A DNA stretch of 64,000 nucleotides from Nonomuraea aurantiaca (GCF_020215705.1 NZ_JAIWNB010000016.1:186001-250000); one strand, 5' to 3'. Shown: positions 26,810 through 35,640, numbered from the stretch's first letter. The notes: generated by a model not told the origin, from the letters alone. Program-made: numbers and translations.

Positions 26810-27627
26810 ATGACCTTCATCGTGATCGCCATCCTGATCTCCTGCCTGTCCGTGATGGCGATCCGTGGTCAGCGAGGGACCTGGCCGCCCGGGATGCCGG
26901 TGGCACGGCCACGGCTGTCGGCGGTACGTACGAGGGCTCGCGCGGCCGGCCGTCCGACGCGTACGTCATCCAGGAGCGCCTGATCGCGACGGCCAGCGGC
27001 GGCGGGCGACGCGGCGACACCTCCGCCGCCGTGGCCCTGGGCGCCGTGGTGGCGGCCCGGCCTCGGTACGGCGGGGCGCGGAAGGTGGACATGGACGGCT
27101 GGGCCCAGGCCGTGCACCACTCCGTGCGCACCGCCGCCCAGCGTGACCCCGCCATGTCCGCCCTGGTCAGCACGCTGGACCTGATCATCCTTGACGCGGC
27201 GGACGGCCCGTGCCTGCGCTTCGCCCATGTCGGGGACGGCGCGATCTGGCACTGCCCGAAGAGCGAGCGGCCACAGCCGCTCACGACGTCGTACTCCTTG
27301 GAGGACGGCTCGTCGCACTCCTCCGGAGACGGCTCGCACTCCCACGAAGACGGCTCGCACTCTTCCGGGGACGGCTCGCCGCAGTGCGGGCTGGGCCTGG
27401 CGTCCGCCCTGTCTCCGCAGGTCGGCACCGTCTCCCTCCGTCCCGGTGACCGCGTCGTCATCATCACAAACGGCGCGATCCGGGCGCTCGGGGTCTCCCG
27501 GATGGCGGAGCTCTTCGCCGGTGGCCCCTCGCCCGCCGCCTGCCTGGACAGGGTGTTCGACGAGATGGCCGCCGTGGAGCCGAAGGACGACGCGACCGTG
27601 GTCATAGCGGACTTCGTCACCACCTGA
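26810..27627 (+). CDS. Degenerate PP2C-like phosphatase with membrane-anchor start in a different frame (frameshifted)
   Basis: ATG 26810 has AGAGGGG nearby and begins MTFIVIAILISCLSVMAIRG, a membrane helix. Within about 40 codons the coding signal moves to the -1 frame, which runs to the stop at 27627. That frame reads SDAYVIQERLIATASGGGRR near the start, FAHVGDGAIWH (PP2C motif near VGDSRAY), GDRVVIITNGAIRAL (normally SDG; here Asp is Asn) and EPKDDATVVIADF (the C-terminal DDATVVV motif). The N-terminal metal-binding DGMGG motif is not seen. So it is a PP2C-like fold with weakened metal sites. The body frame has no good start of its own: the upstream in-frame ATG 26563 would add an implausible Cys/Arg-rich leader. 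A real frameshift, a recoding event or a sequence error are all possible. It is divergent from the kinase operon. Confidence 0.6.
27299..27384. repeat. 21-bp in-frame repeat in the PP2C-like gene
   Basis: Four units of 21 bp code for EDGSSHS, SGDGSHS, HEDGSHS and SGDGSPQ. The insert sits between the VGDGAIWH and GDRVVIITNG motifs, in a loop of the PP2C fold. Confidence 0.7.
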
Positions 27628-27785
27628 GGCGTCTCGCGGCGGCCGCAAGTGACGCCGCCGAACCGCCAGCCCCCTGCCGGCCCGCCCGCGCGTCCGTCCA
27701 TCCGACCATCCGGTCGGCCGACCGACCGACCCTCCCCCGTCCGCGCGTCTGCCGGTTGTCCGGGAGGAGGTGGCAGGATCTCCTC

Positions 27786-28796
27786 ATGGACTTCCGGGAT
27801 CGAGTTCGAGGCTGCCTGCTCGGTGGGGCGATCGGTGACGCGCTGGGGGCGCCGATCGAGTTCCAGTCGCTCAGGGAGATCCGCAAGCAACACGGCAACG
27901 ACGGCATTTCCGGATATGTCACCGATTGGCGTGGCAAAAGTGGGCTGATCACCGATGACACGCAGATGACGCTCTTCACGGTGGAGGGCCTCACCCGCGC
28001 CGAGACGCCGGTTGACGCCGTGGAGTCGGTACGCCAGGCGTACCAGCGCTGGCTCGACACCCAGGACCATCCCGCGCCTCCCCCGCCGGACGGTCCGCAC
28101 CGTACGAGCCGGTTGCGCGAGGAGGGGTGGCTGTACTCCCGGCGGGCACCCGGCAACGCCTGCCTGTCGGGACTGCACCGGCACTTCCCCGGCCCGGCGC
28201 CGCTCGGCGAGCCAGGCCCGGTGAACCCCGATTCCAAAGGGTGCGGAACGGTCATGCGCTCGGCCCCGTTCGGCCTGGCGGTCAGAGACCCTCGGGCCGC
28301 CTTCGAGCTGTCCGCCGCCTGCGCGCAGATCACCCACGGGCATCCGACCGGGTACCTGGCCGCCGGGGCGTTCGCGGCGATCATCGCGCTCCTGGCGGCG
28401 GGGCGGCCGCTGGCGCAGGCCGTACAGGATGCCCTGGATCTGACGTCCGCTTACCCGCGGCACGAGGAGACGACCGGCGCGCTCCGCGCCGCGGTCGCAC
28501 TGGCCCGCAGCGGCGAGCACACGCCCGAGGCGGTCGAGTCGCTCGGCGGGGCCTGGGTGGCCGAGGAGGCGCTGGCCATCGGGGTCTACTGCGCGCTGGT
28601 GGAGCCGTCGGTGGAGCGGGCGATGCTGCTGTCGGTCAACCACTCGGGAGACAGCGACTCCACGGGCTCGGTCTGCGGCAACCTCCTGGGCGCCGTGCAC
28701 GGCCCCACGGCGTTCCCGGCCGCGTGGTCACGACCGCTGGAGGGCCGGGAGACGATCGAGAGGCTCGCCGACGAACTGTCGGCCACGTTCAGCTGA
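27786..28796 (+). CDS. ADP-ribosylglycohydrolase family protein
   Basis: 336 residues from ATG 27786. Magnesium-site motifs typical of DraG/ARH enzymes are present: GCLLGGAIGDALGAPIEF at 10-27, TDDTQMT at 56-62, and NHSGDSDSTGSVCGNLLGA near 290. The enzyme would remove ADP-ribose from proteins, nucleic acids or small molecules in the cytosol. A segment around 95-150 (RRAPGNACLSGL; SKGCGTVMRSAPFG) is the usual family core. It is 158 bp after the PP2C-like gene on the same strand and may belong to the same signalling island; no cognate ADP-ribosyltransferase was seen in the window. Confidence 0.88.
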   Translation: MDFRDRVRGCLLGGAIGDALGAPIEFQSLREIRKQHGNDGISGYVTDWRGKSGLITDDTQMTLFTVEGLTRAETPVDAVESVRQAYQRWLDTQDHPAPPPPDGPHRTSRLREEGWLYSRRAPGNACLSGLHRHFPGPAPLGEPGPVNPDSKGCGTVMRSAPFGLAVRDPRAAFELSAACAQITHGHPTGYLAAGAFAAIIALLAAGRPLAQAVQDALDLTSAYPRHEETTGALRAAVALARSGEHTPEAVESLGGAWVAEEALAIGVYCALVEPSVERAMLLSVNHSGDSDSTGSVCGNLLGAVHGPTAFPAAWSRPLEGRETIERLADELSATFS

Positions 28797-29046
28797 TCCG
28801 TCGGCCGTACGCCGGTCCCCTCCCAGACTCCGTCAGCCGTGCGGCGGTCCGCCCCGGGTTCCCTCCACCGTGCGGCGGTCCTCCCCCAAGGCGTGTATCG
28901 AAAGCGCCGGTCACAGTCACCCGTTGCTCTGAGGCAGGGGTAAACCGCTACTTCAGCGGTGGATGCGGCGGGTACGGTGTGGCTGCGGCCGGTCATCGCG
29001 TGCAGCGGCGGCTTACAGAGACAGACGCGCGGACACGAAGGAGCGA

Positions 29047-29412
29047 ATGGTGCCAGGCGCTGTACTGCGAGGGGTGACTTTGGACTGTGCCTACCCGCAG
29101 GTGCTGGCGGGCTTCTACAGTGCACTGACCGGGATGCGCGAGCTCTTCAGTACGGACGAGTTCGTCGCTCTGACGGACGACTCCGGCTGTGATCTGGGAT
29201 TCCAGAGGGTTGACGGATACCGGGCTCCGCAGTGGCCGGGTCAGGACGTGCCACAACAGTTCCACCTGGATTTCCGCGCTGACGACCTCGATGCGATGGA
29301 AGAGCTGGCGCTGGAACTCGGCGCGGCCAAACCGGCCCATCAGCCCGGCGACGGACGCTGGCGGGTACTCCTGGATCCGGCTGGCCACCCCTTCTGCCTG
29401 ACGTCTTCCTGA
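29047..29412 (+). CDS. VOC-family (glyoxalase-like) protein
   Basis: 121 residues from ATG 29047, with AAGGAG just upstream (earlier in-frame starts lack one). The single-protein VOC pattern is seen: LRGVTLDCAYPQVLAGFYSA at the start, HLDFRADDLDAMEELALELG in the middle and WRVLLDPAGHPFCL at the end. Such proteins are small metal-dependent lyases, dioxygenase-like enzymes or drug-binding proteins; no substrate can be named. It stands alone, with a possible terminator at 29419-29450. Confidence 0.8.
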   Translation: MVPGAVLRGVTLDCAYPQVLAGFYSALTGMRELFSTDEFVALTDDSGCDLGFQRVDGYRAPQWPGQDVPQQFHLDFRADDLDAMEELALELGAAKPAHQPGDGRWRVLLDPAGHPFCLTSS

Positions 29413-29418
29413 CATCCC

Positions 29419-29450
29419 CGGCGTTGACAGGTATCCCCCGTCAGACGCCG
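29419..29450 (+). terminator. Hairpin after the VOC gene
   Basis: CGGCGTTGAC (29419-29428) pairs with GTCAGACGCCG (29440-29450) with one bulged base, around a 10-base loop, immediately after the VOC stop. Confidence 0.45.
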
Positions 29451-29462
29451 TAGCGCTCAAGC

Positions 29463-29996
29463 GTGGTCGGGCGGTTCATCAGCTGCTGGCCGCCTCGGAG
29501 AGGGCATGGCATCGGCTGTGCTGGTCACAGCCGCTCGTTCATGGCCGCGACGAGGACGGTCGCCTCGGCTCATCCGGTGCGACACCGACACCGACGAACT
29601 GGTCTTCTACCGGTGCTGGCTCCGACCCCGACATCCCTCGCCGCACTGATCAAGGTCGCCGGGAGGAGGTGGAGCATCGAGGACTCGTTCCCATCCGGAA
29701 AGGGGCTGACAGGGCTCGATGAACACCAGGTCCGCCGCTACCCGTCGTGGGCGCGGTGGGCCGTGCTGGTCATGCTCGCCCACGCCGTGCTTGCCGTCGC
29801 CGCGGCCGAGCAGCCCGACCTGCCCGAAGACACCGGCCTCCTCCCACTGACCCGCAACGAGATCGCGCACCTGGCCGCCATCGCCCCGCTCGCGAGGCTC
29901 TACCCGCCAGGACACCACCACCGCTGGTCGATCTGGCGACGACGCCACCAGCACCGCGCCCAAACAATGCCACTACCGGCGATGGGTGTCCGCTAG
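29463..29996 (+). pseudogene. C-terminal remnant of an IS701-type transposase
   Basis: The frame from about 29640 reads LAALIKVAGRRWSIEDSF, GKGLTGLDEHQVRRYPSWAR and WAVLVMLAHAVLAVAAAE, the C-terminal third of IS701/DDE transposases. Upstream the similarity shifts frame: the family segment DELVFYRC is read in another frame at about 29595-29618. The N-terminal two thirds, including most catalytic residues, are gone. It is a dead insertion-sequence fragment; no terminal repeats were identified. Confidence 0.75.
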
Positions 29997-30012
29997 GTCG
30001 TAGGTCCCAGCG

Positions 30013-30429
30013 TTATTGCCCCACTACGAACACCGGCTCGACGTTCAGCTCGCTGATCAGCCAACCGTCGGGCGTTCGGACGGCCTTGATGCGGGACAGC
30101 CCGTAGCGCCGGGAGGCCGGCACGAGACTGTCGGCGTGGCCGGACAGGGCGGTGATGTAGGCGCGGATCGTCGCGGTGTCGCCGTCGACCTCGATCTGCA
30201 CGCTGCTGAACCGGTGGAGCAGGCGGGCGTAGTCCTTGTTGCCGGCCTCGATCTGTGCGATCAGGACGTCGCGGCCGGACCCGGTCCCGTTGCGGGTCGC
30301 GCCGGTGGCGTCCTGCGTCAGAACGGTGTTCAGGTCGTCGAAGCGGTGCTCGTCCAGGGCCCGGCCCAAATGCGACAGCAGGTCGTACAGCTCGGCCCGG
30401 TCGGCCAGGGTTCGCAGGTCGTAGTTCAT
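30013..30429 (-). CDS. SnoaL-like/NTF2-fold protein
   Basis: 138 residues from ATG 30429, with AAAGGA upstream. The pattern is of the SnoaL-like polyketide-cyclase/NTF2 fold: DRAELYDLLSHLGRALDEHR at the N-terminus, LTQDATGATRNG, and an alternating beta pattern VQIEVDGDTATIRAYITALS ending in WLISELNVEPVFVVGQ. Members include cyclases, dehydratases and isomerases; catalytic residues cannot be assigned. It is divergent from a LuxR-type regulator that may control it. Confidence 0.75.
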   Translation of the reverse strand: MNYDLRTLADRAELYDLLSHLGRALDEHRFDDLNTVLTQDATGATRNGTGSGRDVLIAQIEAGNKDYARLLHRFSSVQIEVDGDTATIRAYITALSGHADSLVPASRRYGLSRIKAVRTPDGWLISELNVEPVFVVGQ

Positions 30430-30608
30430 GAGGTGTCCTTTCGCGACTGGTGGATGAAAGGAACCTTGCGGGGCGCAGCGGGGTGCGCGCATCACTCCTG
30501 GCCCGTTCTTGCGCAAAGTCGCAACGGTGTCCGCCCCGCGTTGCCGCCGCTCGGTTTTCTGGGGCAGGATGCGGATTCACGGGGTGGGACGTCAGGGGGT
30601 GGCCGGCG

Positions 30609-31253
30609 ATGTCTGATGTGGCGTGGCTGCAGTCGCTGCGGGCCGGGCGCGGGGTGTGCCCGCTGTTCGGGGCCGATGCCGTGGTGGCCCGGTTCGCCGA
30701 GATCGTCTCCGTCGACCGCAGCGAGCGGCTGGTCATGGTTCCCGCGTCGTCCCAGCGCCCGCTGCTGGGGATGCTCCCGATGCCGCCGGATGTGCGTACG
30801 CGCTGGCTGGGGTCGGCGCCGTCGAGCCATGACGCGCGCCTGATCGCCGCTGGCGCCGAACATCGGATCCTGTCCACCCTGCCGGCCAAGATGGTCATCA
30901 TCGACCGGGCGGTCGTCATGACGCCCATCGACCCGGGGGATCCGCTGAAGGGGGTCTGGCAGATCACCGCCAAGCCGCTGGTGCGCGCCCTGGTCGAGAT
31001 GTACCAGCGGCTGTGGGGGCAGGCGGCCAAGCCGGTGCGGTGGCCGGCGGGGCTGTCGGCCAGGGAGCGCGCCGTAGTGACGCTGCTCGCCGAGGGCTGC
31101 ACCGACCAGATGGTGGCCGAGCAGTTGGGCCTGAGCCGGCGCACCATCACCTACACGGTCGCGGACCTGATGGAGAAGTACGGGGCGCGCAGCCGGTTCC
31201 AACTGGCGCTGCTGCTGGGCGGAGTCGCTGACGGGAGCCATCAGAGGGCGTAG
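30609..31253 (+). CDS. LuxR-family DNA-binding regulator without receiver domain
   Basis: 214 residues from ATG 30609 (GGGGGTGG upstream). The N-terminal 140 residues are unlike a receiver but contain a phospholipase-D-like/TrmB-like effector stretch (HRILSTLPAKMVIIDRAVVM) seen in LuxR regulators of actinomycetes. The C-terminal helix-turn-helix is LSARERAVVTLLAEGCTDQM and then LGLSRRTITYTVADLMEKYG. It is divergent from the SnoaL-like gene, with an inverted repeat TTGCG-N6-CGCAA at 30509-30524 between them. Its 3' end overlaps the convergent next gene by 13 bp. Confidence 0.82.
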   Translation: MSDVAWLQSLRAGRGVCPLFGADAVVARFAEIVSVDRSERLVMVPASSQRPLLGMLPMPPDVRTRWLGSAPSSHDARLIAAGAEHRILSTLPAKMVIIDRAVVMTPIDPGDPLKGVWQITAKPLVRALVEMYQRLWGQAAKPVRWPAGLSARERAVVTLLAEGCTDQMVAEQLGLSRRTITYTVADLMEKYGARSRFQLALLLGGVADGSHQRA

Positions 31254-32059
31254 TTACGCAGGACGGCGAGTGCCTGGGCGCCGTACGGGCCCGTCGCCTT
31301 AAGCATTGAGTCGGCGGGGGCAAGGCGGTGGGCGCCGACGCGGCAGAAGTCGGCGGCGGGGCCCGTGACAGTGGAGGCGGCGGCGGGGTCGCCGAAGCGC
31401 CAGAGCTCGCCGTCGGGTGAGGTCAGCTCGCAGTAGACGGGCCCACCCTCCACGCCCGCGACGTCGAAGGCGTACGGCAGGGTGCGGTGGCCGAGCCAGG
31501 CGATGTGGCGCAGACGCGAGGTGTCGGGGTAGGGGATGCCGAGGGGTGCCGTGATGTCGTTGGCATGGGCCCAGTGTTCGGCCAGCCGGGTGGTGGCCAG
31601 GGTCGCCGGGGACAGCGGGGTGGCCACCCAGGACAGACGGGTGCCCTTGGGCTGGGCGCGCAGGGCGGCGGGGATGGCGAAGGCGGCCCGGCGCCAGCGG
31701 GCCAGGAGATCGGCGGGGGCGATGCCCCGCTGAGCGGCCACCCTGGCGTCCGCCGCCGCATCCACCCCTCTACCGGGCTCCCGATCGGAGGCACCTCTGG
31801 CGGGCTCCCGACCGGACGCGTCGCCTCCGGACTCCTGGCCGGGCGCGCCGTCGGCGGCGGGCTCGCGCCTGATCGTGACGTCGTTGCCCGCGAGTGAGGC
31901 GGCGGCGAGTTCCTCGGTCTGGGCGAGGTGGAGTACCACGTCGGAGACGGTCCAGCCCTCGGCGGCCGACGGGTGGGACCACTCGGCGGGGGTGAGACCG
32001 GCGAGGACGACGTCCAACTGCTCGTACTCGGCCTTGAGGTCGTCGAATATGTCCGTCAT
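31241..32059 (-). CDS. TIGR03084/MDMPI-type (DinB-like) protein
   Basis: 272 residues from ATG 32059. The N-terminal MDMPI/DinB-like four-helix bundle reads MTDIFDDLKAEYEQLDVVL and WTVSDVVLHLAQTEELAAAS (putative metal His in VLHLAQ). The C-terminal half matches the TIGR03084 type (TRLAEHWAHANDITAPLGIP; RHIAWLGHRTLPYAF). These are mycothiol-linked, maleylpyruvate-isomerase-like enzymes of unknown substrate. A low-complexity Gly/Arg/Glu insert (about residues 70-100) is present. The frame open to 32479 is not coding. Confidence 0.78.
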   Translation of the reverse strand: MTDIFDDLKAEYEQLDVVLAGLTPAEWSHPSAAEGWTVSDVVLHLAQTEELAAASLAGNDVTIRREPAADGAPGQESGGDASGREPARGASDREPGRGVDAAADARVAAQRGIAPADLLARWRRAAFAIPAALRAQPKGTRLSWVATPLSPATLATTRLAEHWAHANDITAPLGIPYPDTSRLRHIAWLGHRTLPYAFDVAGVEGGPVYCELTSPDGELWRFGDPAAASTVTGPAADFCRVGAHRLAPADSMLKATGPYGAQALAVLRNYAL

Positions 32060-32075
32060 AGACAACAACACTACC

Positions 32076-32086
32076 GAACAATGTTC
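32076..32086. promoter_or_regulatory. GAACAATGTTC palindrome upstream of the TIGR03084 gene
   Basis: A palindrome with 5-bp arms lies 17 bp before the ATG at 32059, in a locally A+T-richer patch; it could be an operator. Confidence 0.35.
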
Positions 32087-32478
32087 TGCCATGGGCGAAA
32101 GGCGCCGGGCGGCCTCGCCCGGTCGCGTACCAGGTGGATGACCGTTCGTGGCGGGAGCGCCCCGGATGGCGATCGTCGCCCTGGCCCGCTCGGAACGGCT
32201 CGACAGGCCGGTTCGGGCAGGGCGTTGAGGCGGGTTGCCGCTCCCGGGAAGGCGAGCGATCTCAGAAGCAGGTGGGAGGACGGATAAGGAGGCCGGAGAG
32301 TCGTGAGGCGTTGCCGGCTTCGCCGAGGAGTTCGGCGCCGTGGGCGCGCAGGCGGGCGGCTCACCGCTGGAGGAGATCCAAGGCGCAGACCCGGCCAAGG
32401 CTTTGACCGCACCGCCCAGTTCAGGCCGTGACCTGGGTACGACCACCAGGGTGTGAGCGGCACGAAAGGATCCGCGCA
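32087..32478. other. Non-coding gap of about 390 bp
   Basis: No gene, structured RNA or repeat was recognised here. Short open frames exist but none has a ribosome site or a recognisable protein; the stretch just before 32479 holds the leader of the isochorismatase gene (AAAGGA before its ATG). Confidence 0.5.
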
Positions 32479-33111
32479 ATGATGACTGGCACGTCCTATG
32501 AGATCAGCCGGACCGGCGTCCTTCTGGTAGATCCCTACAACGACTTCTTGTCCGAGGGCGGCAAGACCTGGCCACGGCTGAAGGAGGTCGCCGAGAGCGT
32601 GGGGCTCCTCGACCATCTCCACGCGGTGGTCACGGCGGCCCGGGACGCGGGGATCCGGGTGTTCATCGTCCCGCACAGGCGGTGGGAGCCCGGCGACTAC
32701 GAGGACTGGAAGCACCCGAACCACACCCAGCGCGGGATCCAGGAACGCCATACCTTCGCAAAGGGCACCTGGGGTGGCGAGTTCCACCCCGATTTCGTCC
32801 CGCAGGACAACGACATCGTCGCCAAAGAGCATTGGGCGCAGAGCGGCTTCGCCAACACCGACCTCGACCTGCTGCTCCGCCAGCACGGCATCACCCATGT
32901 CATCCTCATCGGCCTGATCGCCAACACCTGCCTCGAATCGACCGGCAGGTTCGCCATGGAGCTCGGATACCACGTGACCTTGGTCCGGGACGCGACCGCG
33001 GCCTTCTCGGCGGAGATGCTGCACGCGGCTCACGAGCTGAACGGGCCCACCTACGCCCACTCCATCGTGACGACGGACGACCTCCTCACAGCCATCCACT
33101 CCGCTCGATGA
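32479..33111 (+). CDS. Isochorismatase-family cysteine hydrolase
   Basis: 210 residues from ATG 32479. The catalytic triad is visible: D18 (VLLVDPYNDF), K116 (IVAKEHWAQSGF) and C151 (LIANTCLESTGRFAMELG). The family includes isochorismatase, nicotinamidase and N-carbamoyl amidases. The long loop 66-100 (RRWEPGDYEDWKHPN) is typical of the hydrolases with unknown substrates. It stands alone, followed directly by a transposase fragment. Confidence 0.88.
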   Translation: MMTGTSYEISRTGVLLVDPYNDFLSEGGKTWPRLKEVAESVGLLDHLHAVVTAARDAGIRVFIVPHRRWEPGDYEDWKHPNHTQRGIQERHTFAKGTWGGEFHPDFVPQDNDIVAKEHWAQSGFANTDLDLLLRQHGITHVILIGLIANTCLESTGRFAMELGYHVTLVRDATAAFSAEMLHAAHELNGPTYAHSIVTTDDLLTAIHSAR

Positions 33112-33118
33112 AGCCCCG

Positions 33119-33413
33119 GGTCGTGCTCGCGACCGTCTCGTGCTGGTCTACCTCCGCAAAGACGAGACGTTCGCCGAGATCAGCGCGGGTTTCGGAGTGT
33201 CGGCGACCACTGCGTGGCGGTATGTGGAGGAGACCGTGATGCTGCTGTCGGCCCGCTCGCCCAAGCTGAAGCAGGCCTTACACAAGGCCGTCCAAGACGG
33301 GCCGACCCACGTGATCCTCGACGGGACGCTCATCAACACCGACCGAGTGAAGGCCGACCGGCCTATCTTGACCACGGTGATCGTATTCCGAGGTCGGCGC
33401 CGGGGTATTCCTC
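33119..33413 (+). pseudogene. N-terminal remnant of an IS5-type transposase
   Basis: The frame reads RARDRLVLVYLRKDETFAEI, FGVSATTAWRYVEETVMLLS and then VILDGTLINTDRVKADRP. This is the HTH domain and the first catalytic Asp region of IS5-group transposases. Similarity ends near 33362, and the rest of the gene is missing. It begins only 8 bp after the isochorismatase stop. Confidence 0.75.
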
Positions 33414-33479
33414 CTGCCGCCGGGGCCTGCCACCGAACATGGCGCGCTCCGCGACATCGGCACACTTCGGAGGCTCAGC

Positions 33480-33770
33480 ATGCCTGGCGACTTCATCCAA
33501 GAGGTACGAATCTACCAGTGCGGCACCACCTCGAACGGAGGTGCGATCATGTGCTCGGAAATAGGATGGGCCAAGGTTCCTTTCACGATCATGTCCGCGG
33601 AATCAGACAATGGGGCGAACCTGGGGTGGCAGGAGGTCGGCCACACCGATATTCACATTCCGCTGAAGAGACTCGTCTCGGTCATGAAACAACACGGCAT
33701 AGACGTGCGCTATGACGAAGAGGAATTGGCGCGCCGCATCGGCTCGCCACCCGAAGCAGTTGACTATTAG
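33480..33770 (+). CDS. Small orphan protein of unknown function
   Basis: 96 residues from ATG 33480, with GGAGG six bases upstream, so it looks translated. No family was recognised. The sequence is mixed alpha/beta with two Cys (QCGTTSN, IMCSEIGW), no signal peptide or membrane segment, and an acidic C-terminal helix (DEEELARRIGSPPEAV). Its base composition is visibly lower in G+C than the neighbours, and it lies directly after a transposase fragment, both signs of transfer. The stop is 4 bp before the stop of the convergent beta-glucuronidase gene. Confidence 0.6.
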   Translation: MPGDFIQEVRIYQCGTTSNGGAIMCSEIGWAKVPFTIMSAESDNGANLGWQEVGHTDIHIPLKRLVSVMKQHGIDVRYDEEELARRIGSPPEAVDY

Positions 33771-33774
33771 CACC

Positions 33775-35562
33775 TCACTCATCTTTGCGCCAGCGGGCGC
33801 GCAGGTGGAAGGCGGCCGTCTTGGGACGGCGGTCGCGGGTGAAGACCCCCTTCTTGTTGCCGTCGACGCGAAAGATGCCCGGTGAGGTGGCGAAGTCGGC
33901 GAAGTTCCACACCTGTTCGCCCACCACCGCGTCGACCCGGTCGAAGACCCGGTGATACACGTCGAGCAGCTCCGCCTGATACTCCTCGGTCCACGGGCTG
34001 GGCACGATGCCGCGCAGGCCGGGGTAGGTGTCGGCGCCGTACTCGGTGATGACGATGGGCTTGCCATGCAGTGCCGCCCACTGCCGTAGCTCGGTCTCCA
34101 GCGCGGTCTCGGCCGCTTCCAGATCGCCGGGACCGAAGTACCAGCCGTAGTAACGGTTGAGCAGGACCACGTCGAACAGGTCGGTGACCACGCACTGATC
34201 CGGCGGCGCGAGCAGCGCGTTGACGTAGGCCACGGGCCGGGTCGGGTCGAGGCGACGGGTTTCCGCGGCGAGTGGGGCGAAGTAGTCGCGCGCCTCTGGT
34301 TGGACGTGGTCGGGTTCGTTGGCCACGGACCACAGCACGACGCTGGGACGGTTCTTGTCGCGCGCCACCAGCTCCTGGAGCGCCCGCAGGTGGACGCGCT
34401 GGGTCTCTTCGCTGACCGCGTCCGGGGAGAAGGTGAGCACCCGTTCGCCGGAGCTGAAGACGCCGCCGCCGATGTTGCGGTTGAGCCCGACGGCGGCCGT
34501 CTCATTGATGACGACGATGCCGTGCCGGTCGGCGTAGTCGAGAACCTCCTCCGCGTACGGGTAGTGCGAGGTGCGGAAGGAGTTCGCGCCGATCCACTCC
34601 ATCAGGGCGAAGTCATGCACCATCAGCACGTCGTCGTGCCCCTTGCCGCGCACCGCCGCGTCCTCGTGCTTGCCGAAGCCCTTGAAGTAGAAGGGAGTTC
34701 CGTTGATCAGGAACTGCTTCCCGCGGACCTCCACCGTGCGTACGCCTACCGGCTGCCGGTAGCTGTCGGTGACCTCCCCGGATGTGCCGAGCAGCGCGGC
34801 CTCGAGTTCATAGAGGTAGCCGTCGCCGGGCGCCCACGGATGTACGTCGGGCACCCGCAGCGTGCCGACCGCACCTGTGGCGGCGGCCACCTCGGCACCG
34901 GAGGCATCGCGCAGCGACACGCGGACCGAGTCCGTCTCCCCGGTGCTGTCCGCCCGGTAGCTGATCACGCCGGTGGTGTCGTCGAAGGCCGTGGTGACCG
35001 TGATGTCGCTGATGTGCGCCAGGGGTGTGGTGTAGAGCCAGACCGGCCGGTGCAGGCCCGCGTAGTTGAAGAAGTCGTGGAAGTAGCGCTGCACCCGGCG
35101 GCCGTCGGGACGTTCCTCGATGATGCCCGGCGGGATCGTCGCCCAGCTCAGCTCGTTGTTGATCACAACGGTGACGCGGTTCTCGGCTCCCGGTCGTACG
35201 TGCGCGGTCACGTCCGCTTCGAACGGGGTGTAGCCGCCTTCGTGGGTGACGACCTCGGTGTCATTGACCCAGGCGGTCGCGCGGTGGGTCGCGGCGTCGA
35301 ACCGCAGGACGATGCGCTGCCCTGTCCACTGGGCGGGCACCCACACGTTCGTCTGGTACCAGGCGTCGCCGACATGGTCCCGGACTGTTACGTCGGGGTA
35401 GATGTCGTTGTAGCTGGCCGGTACTGGGATGTCCACGGCTCCCGCGAGGGGCGAGCGCCACCAGCCTTCGGCGCGGCCTGCTCCCTCTGCGTCCAGCCGG
35501 AACCTCCACAAGCCGGCCAGGGAGCGGCGGTCGCGGGTGGGGCCGTCCTGCGGGCGAAGCAT
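33775..35562 (-). CDS. uidA: Beta-glucuronidase (GH2)
   Basis: 595 residues, near the usual size. The ATG at 35562 has AAAGGAG eight bases upstream. Domain order: jelly-roll sugar-binding (1-180), Ig-like (180-275) and TIM barrel (275-595). The acid/base is E416 in VANEPDHV and the nucleophile is E507 in VITEYGADT. Near the end, GNKKGVFTRDRRPKTAAF contains the N-x-K motif that recognises the glucuronate carboxylate, which separates glucuronidases from GH2 galactosidases. There is no signal peptide, so it acts in the cytosol on imported glucuronides. It is the last gene of an operon with binding protein and two permeases. Confidence 0.93.
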   Translation of the reverse strand: MLRPQDGPTRDRRSLAGLWRFRLDAEGAGRAEGWWRSPLAGAVDIPVPASYNDIYPDVTVRDHVGDAWYQTNVWVPAQWTGQRIVLRFDAATHRATAWVNDTEVVTHEGGYTPFEADVTAHVRPGAENRVTVVINNELSWATIPPGIIEERPDGRRVQRYFHDFFNYAGLHRPVWLYTTPLAHISDITVTTAFDDTTGVISYRADSTGETDSVRVSLRDASGAEVAAATGAVGTLRVPDVHPWAPGDGYLYELEAALLGTSGEVTDSYRQPVGVRTVEVRGKQFLINGTPFYFKGFGKHEDAAVRGKGHDDVLMVHDFALMEWIGANSFRTSHYPYAEEVLDYADRHGIVVINETAAVGLNRNIGGGVFSSGERVLTFSPDAVSEETQRVHLRALQELVARDKNRPSVVLWSVANEPDHVQPEARDYFAPLAAETRRLDPTRPVAYVNALLAPPDQCVVTDLFDVVLLNRYYGWYFGPGDLEAAETALETELRQWAALHGKPIVITEYGADTYPGLRGIVPSPWTEEYQAELLDVYHRVFDRVDAVVGEQVWNFADFATSPGIFRVDGNKKGVFTRDRRPKTAAFHLRARWRKDE

Positions 35563-35640
35563 GGTCGGTGCTCCTTTACTCCGCGCGGTGATACACGCGG
35601 TGGTCGAGTGGTAGACGGCGTCGATCGAGGGGACAGACGC

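Noticed and set aside
32306..32456. Possible coding remnant before the isochorismatase gene
   Set aside because: A short open stretch exists but shows no recognisable motif or start, so it is left as non-coding.
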